A stretch of 8,382 nt of DNA, taken from Chloroflexota bacterium (GTDB taxonomy: Bacteria; Chloroflexota; Anaerolineae; Promineifilales; Promineifilaceae). Shown piece by piece: positions 6,044-8,382 of the stretch (within the stretch, counting starts at the first letter, position 1; every line of letters begins with the position of its first letter). The position numbers and the translations under genes were made by a program. The stretch lies in assembly GCA_008501785.1 (NCBI GenBank), contig QQUD01000127.1, forward strand, positions 1-8,382. The letters run 5' to 3'. The notes beneath the pieces were generated by a model that was not told the DNA's origin, made no database searches, and was given only the letters and a program-made list of their open reading frames with translations.

Positions 6044-6781
6044 TTAACGGGCAGCAGAAACGGCCGCTCCAATAATCCCCGCTTCATTTAGCAGTTGCGC
6101 TGGCATAACATCGGCATGGACATTAATCCGGTGAATGAACTTTTCGTGTTTTTTGCTAACACCACCACCAATGATGATTAGCTCTGGCGAGAAGAGAAAT
6201 TCGATATGCTGAAAATAGGTAGTTAGACGCTTGCCCCATTTTTTCCAGCTTAATTCCTCGCCTTTACGAATGCGGTCAGACATGAATTCTTCTGCATCGA
6301 ATTTTTGATCGCGCAAATACATGTGCCCCAACTCCAGGTTAGGTACAATTTGACCATTCACAAACATGACGCTGCCAACCCCGGTTCCCAAGGTAAAAAT
6401 CATCACCACGCCTTTTTGATCGCGACCTGCGCCAAATCGCATTTCAGCCACACCAGCCACATCCGCATCATTCATCAGCGTGACTTTGCAACCCAGTGTT
6501 TCTGCCATTGCCTGCTGTCCGGGGAAACCAATCCAGCCATTATCAATATTGGCCGCACTTTTTACCACGCCATTAATCACAACCGAAGGAATTCCCACAC
6601 CAATAGGGCCACTGTAATCAAAGTGCGCCACGATTGTTTTCATGGTTTCGATTACTGCTTTGGGTGTCGCTGGCTGCGGGGTTGGAATACGCAGCCGTTC
6701 GGTAATCATCTCTCCTGTTTGTGTGTTGACCAATGCGCCTTTAATGCCAGACCCGCCGATGTCGATGCCTAATATTGCCAT
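6044..6781 (-). CDS. ppgK: Polyphosphate glucokinase (ROK family)
   Basis: This cytoplasmic enzyme phosphorylates glucose to glucose 6-phosphate using inorganic polyphosphate (in some members also ATP), feeding glycolysis. It has 245 residues from ATG 6781, chosen because GGAGG (6791-6787) lies 5 nt upstream; an in-frame ATG at 6793 overlaps that Shine-Dalgarno and is unlikely. The phosphate-binding loop GIDIGGSGIKGA spans residues 5-16, the catalytic Asp105 lies in LMNDADVAG, TLGTGVGS (130-137) is the second phosphate-binding segment, and the sugar-binding ELGHM is at 150-154. The context PNLELGH and the C-terminal SWKKWGKRL plus SPELIIIGGGVSKK are characteristic of PpgK rather than of general ROK sugar kinases or repressors; no zinc-binding Cys cluster or N-terminal DNA-binding domain is present. 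It is last in the minus-strand cluster, 72 bp after the patatin gene. Polyphosphate use is inferred from family resemblance. Confidence 0.87.
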   Translation of the reverse strand: MAILGIDIGGSGIKGALVNTQTGEMITERLRIPTPQPATPKAVIETMKTIVAHFDYSGPIGVGIPSVVINGVVKSAANIDNGWIGFPGQQAMAETLGCKVTLMNDADVAGVAEMRFGAGRDQKGVVMIFTLGTGVGSVMFVNGQIVPNLELGHMYLRDQKFDAEEFMSDRIRKGEELSWKKWGKRLTTYFQHIEFLFSPELIIIGGGVSKKHEKFIHRINVHADVMPAQLLNEAGIIGAAVSAAR

Positions 6782-6793
6782 GTGTGCCTCCAT

Positions 6794-6828
6794 AGTCCGT
6801 AGTCCATCGTCCGTAGTCCGTCGTCCGA
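6794..6828. repeat. 7-bp tandem array (5 units), part of an extended inverted repeat
   Basis: Five heptamers run without gaps: AGTCCGT, AGTCCAT, CGTCCGT, AGTCCGT, CGTCCGA. An inverted copy, ACGGACTAC, lies at 6849-6857 and pairs with GTAGTCCGT at 6813-6821. TCCGA (6824-6828) pairs with TCGGA (6835-6839) inside it. The result is a nested hairpin filling the 72-bp gap between the patatin stop and the ppgK Shine-Dalgarno, and the distal arm includes the patatin stop codon. Confidence 0.65.
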
Positions 6829-6853
6829 AAAATGTCGGATTAGGGGTTACGGA

Positions 6854-7693
6854 CTACAGTTTACGGGCTGTTTGTTTAATAATCTCGTCAAGGTGAGGCA
6901 AAACGGCCGTTTTTCCCACCTCAACTCCTTCTTCCCAACGATGAAAGTCGAGAATGCCAATCGTGCCTAAATCAGGTTGTAACAAAATTTCTGGCTGTGA
7001 AATCGCCATCCGTGTGTTTAAAGATTGCGCCGTAACAATATCGACCACCGTTGACAGCATTTGCCAGGTGCGATTGCGCTGCGTGATGTTTAACACACGT
7101 TCAAGTACATTGCCGGTAGTGGGTACGTTTTGCGTGGTTGTGCCATAGGGAGCTGTGTTGGTCAAGTCAATCGCCAGCACAAAGTTGGCCCCGCGCGCCC
7201 GGGCCACATCAAACGGCACATTGTTCATAATGCCGCCATCGACCAGCGTGTGCCCGTCCCGTTCAACAGGTGGCAATACCAAGGGGAGTGCGATAGTGGC
7301 AAGAACGGCCGTTATCAAATCCCCCTCATCCAAAATCACCGGCTTCCGCTGCACCACATCCGTCGCCACAATTGCCAGCGGGATATTTAAATCAGCAAAT
7401 GTAATCCCCCCGATCATCTCTTGCAGCAACTTCTCAATTTTGTTGTTATTGCTAAAGGCAGGGAGCGTACCAGGCAGGCTGTACATGCCCGCAATCGACA
7501 GCTTCTCAAAAAATTCAGCAAGCTGTTCGGCATTAAACCCAGCCGCCAGCAGCGCCCCAATCATGCCGCCAATGCTCGTTCCCGTAATTAAATCAGGGTA
7601 AACACCCACCTGCTCCAATTCAGCAATGACGCCAATATGGGCTGCGCCACGTGCACCGCCGCCACCCAATGTCAAACCGAATTTATCGCTCAT
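6854..7693 (-). CDS. Patatin-like phospholipase / serine esterase (RssA-type)
   Basis: A 279-residue single-domain patatin with a Ser-Asp dyad. The oxyanion-hole motif GGGGARG is at residues 10-16, the nucleophile Ser40 sits in GTSIGG, and the catalytic Asp152 is in VDGGIMNNVP. The family hydrolyses acyl esters of phospholipids or other lipids; the true substrate is unknown. The length and the early GGGGARG are typical of compact bacterial RssA-like proteins. No signal peptide, transmembrane helix, cNMP-binding or surface-antigen domain is present, so it is probably cytoplasmic or peripherally membrane-associated. Its ATG (7693-7691) overlaps the stop of the upstream pyrimidine-nucleoside phosphorylase in an ATGA arrangement, indicating translational coupling. 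The stop is TAG at 6856-6854, inside the arm of a hairpin-forming repeat. Two ACGGCCGT palindromes fall within it, both read as Thr-Ala-Val. The catalytic assignment is firm. Confidence 0.92.
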   Translation of the reverse strand: MSDKFGLTLGGGGARGAAHIGVIAELEQVGVYPDLITGTSIGGMIGALLAAGFNAEQLAEFFEKLSIAGMYSLPGTLPAFSNNNKIEKLLQEMIGGITFADLNIPLAIVATDVVQRKPVILDEGDLITAVLATIALPLVLPPVERDGHTLVDGGIMNNVPFDVARARGANFVLAIDLTNTAPYGTTTQNVPTTGNVLERVLNITQRNRTWQMLSTVVDIVTAQSLNTRMAISQPEILLQPDLGTIGILDFHRWEEGVEVGKTAVLPHLDEIIKQTARKL

Positions 7694-8382
7694 GCAACCG
7701 TTCCATAAAAATGTGGCAGTGGCTCAACCGGTTCGTCTGACCAGGTAATCGCTGCCAGCAGTTCTTCCCGTGCCGTCGCTAATTTTTCAAAATCGTTTGC
7801 ATGAATTTCACCCAAAATGTGGCCAGCTTCTAGTTGCTCGCCCACTTTTGTCGGCAAAATCATGCCTACTGCATGGTCAATTTTATCGCTTTTAACGAGT
7901 CGTCCCGCACCCAAACGCACATTTGCCCAACCAATTGCCGTAGTATCCATTGCCGCAATCCACCCGGACCGGGGTGCGACCACTTGTTCAATAAATTGCG
8001 CACTCGGCAGCAAGTCAGGATTATCAACTTGCGCCACATCGCCCCCCTGCGCGGCTACCATGTCACGGAATTTAGCGAAGGCGCTACCGTTATCGCGAAC
8101 GGCCGTTATCATCGCCTTCCCCGCATCCAAACTGTCCGCCTTTCCCGCCAGCCGCAGCATATGCCCGCCAACTTCCAGGCAATGTGCCCAAAATCCGGCC
8201 GGACCATCCCCTTGCAGCGCCGCAATCGCCTCTTTCACTTCCAACGCATTGCCAATCGCATGACCGAGCGGCTGATTCATGTCCGACAGCAGCGCCACTA
8301 TCTTGCGGCCTGCATCTTTGCCAATGTCCACCATCACCTGCGCCAGCTCTTGCGCTTTTTCCACATTTGGCACAAATGCACC
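7690..8382 (-). CDS. pdp: Pyrimidine-nucleoside phosphorylase, C-terminal half (truncated by the window edge)
   Basis: The frame is open through the right edge: Gly-Ala-Phe-Val precede PNVEKAQELAQ, matching the family's conserved GAF(M) segment, so the GTG at 8373 is internal and the true start lies outside. The 230 visible residues are the second half of a protein normally about 430-440 long. The segment SDMNQPLGHAIGNALEVKEA followed by GDGP is characteristic. The C-terminal barrel-sandwich domain (APRSGWIAAMDTTAIGWANVRLGAGR, then KIDHAVGMILPTKVGEQLEAG) closes the protein. The enzyme reversibly phosphorolyses uridine and/or thymidine to the base plus (deoxy)ribose 1-phosphate. The QPLG form of the motif favours the Bacillus-type Pdp over E. 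coli-type DeoA, but specificity cannot be settled from this half. It is the first visible gene of the minus-strand cluster and overlaps the patatin gene by 4 bases (ATGA). Confidence 0.92.
   Translation of the reverse strand, partial: GAFVPNVEKAQELAQVMVDIGKDAGRKIVALLSDMNQPLGHAIGNALEVKEAIAALQGDGPAGFWAHCLEVGGHMLRLAGKADSLDAGKAMITAVRDNGSAFAKFRDMVAAQGGDVAQVDNPDLLPSAQFIEQVVAPRSGWIAAMDTTAIGWANVRLGAGRLVKSDKIDHAVGMILPTKVGEQLEAGHILGEIHANDFEKLATAREELLAAITWSDEPVEPLPHFYGTVA

Larger units (their letters stand above)
1138..8106. repeat. Highly iterated palindrome ACGGCCGT (11 exact copies)
   Basis: Exact copies start at 1138, 2023, 3040, 3803, 4729, 4780, 5417, 5583, 6903, 7305 and 8099. Near copies sharing CGGCCG lie at 2749 (TCGGCCGT), 6060 (ACGGCCGC) and 8196. 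Flanks are usually A or T, often AACGGCCGT(T/A). All exact copies are inside genes. Eight are read ACG-GCC-GTN (Thr-Ala-Val), two are read as Asn-Gly-Arg and one as Gly-Arg-Pro. The simple expectation for any given octamer in 8,382 bases is about 0.13. Confidence 0.9.

Noticed and set aside
6794..6828. CRISPR-like repeat array
   Set aside because: The units are 7 bp, contiguous and without spacers, and no cas genes are present.
8371..8373. GTG at 8373 as the start of the phosphorylase
   Set aside because: The frame stays open to the window edge with the family-typical Gly-Ala-Phe before it, and the protein would lack its whole N-terminal half.

Overview
The window is a moderate-GC bacterial chromosome fragment carrying seven convincing protein genes and no RNA genes, transposase or CRISPR array. 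Gene content and habits (polyphosphate glucokinase, patatin-like hydrolase, multi-PAS/GAF hybrid kinases, short-period intergenic repeats, a dense 8-bp palindrome) suggest a Chloroflexota bacterium, perhaps an Anaerolineae relative. No marker gene is present, so this placement is a guess.

Layout. Bases 1-309 (+) are the 3' end of a signalling gene, a receiver domain probably ending a hybrid histidine kinase. Converging on it, 496-1245 (-) encodes a class I SAM-dependent methyltransferase whose reading frame carries two adjacent in-frame UGA codons at 949-954. Next comes a very large soluble hybrid histidine kinase (1365-5045, -; REC-PAS-PAS-PAS-GAF-HisKA-HATPase-REC). It is divergent from an AhpD/carboxymuconolactone-decarboxylase-like protein (5267-5752, +). 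After a 291-bp spacer holding a possible small ribbon-helix-helix remnant, a minus-strand cluster runs from the right edge: pyrimidine-nucleoside phosphorylase (partial) -> patatin-like phospholipase (ATGA overlap) -> polyphosphate glucokinase. It may be one operon linking nucleoside salvage, lipid hydrolysis and glucose phosphorylation, although a hairpin-forming repeat separates the last two genes.

Most interesting signal. The methyltransferase is intact on both sides of the UGA-UGA pair in the same frame, giving 249 codons, a normal length for the family. Ten nucleotides after the second UGA the mRNA can form a perfect 8-bp hairpin with a 3-nt GUU loop. This spacing (18 nt from UGA to loop) and the G-U apex match the bacterial SECIS architecture known from E. 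coli fdhF. The simplest hypothesis is a methyltransferase with two consecutive selenocysteines directly after strand beta-4, at the active-site mouth. The second genome-scale signal is the palindrome ACGGCCGT, found 11 times in 8.4 kb (about 0.13 expected by chance), always inside genes and mostly read as Thr-Ala-Val; it behaves like cyanobacterial HIP1. Three short-period intergenic arrays (7, 7 and 8 bp) and a dispersed-repeat-like 20-mer inside the methyltransferase gene complete the picture.
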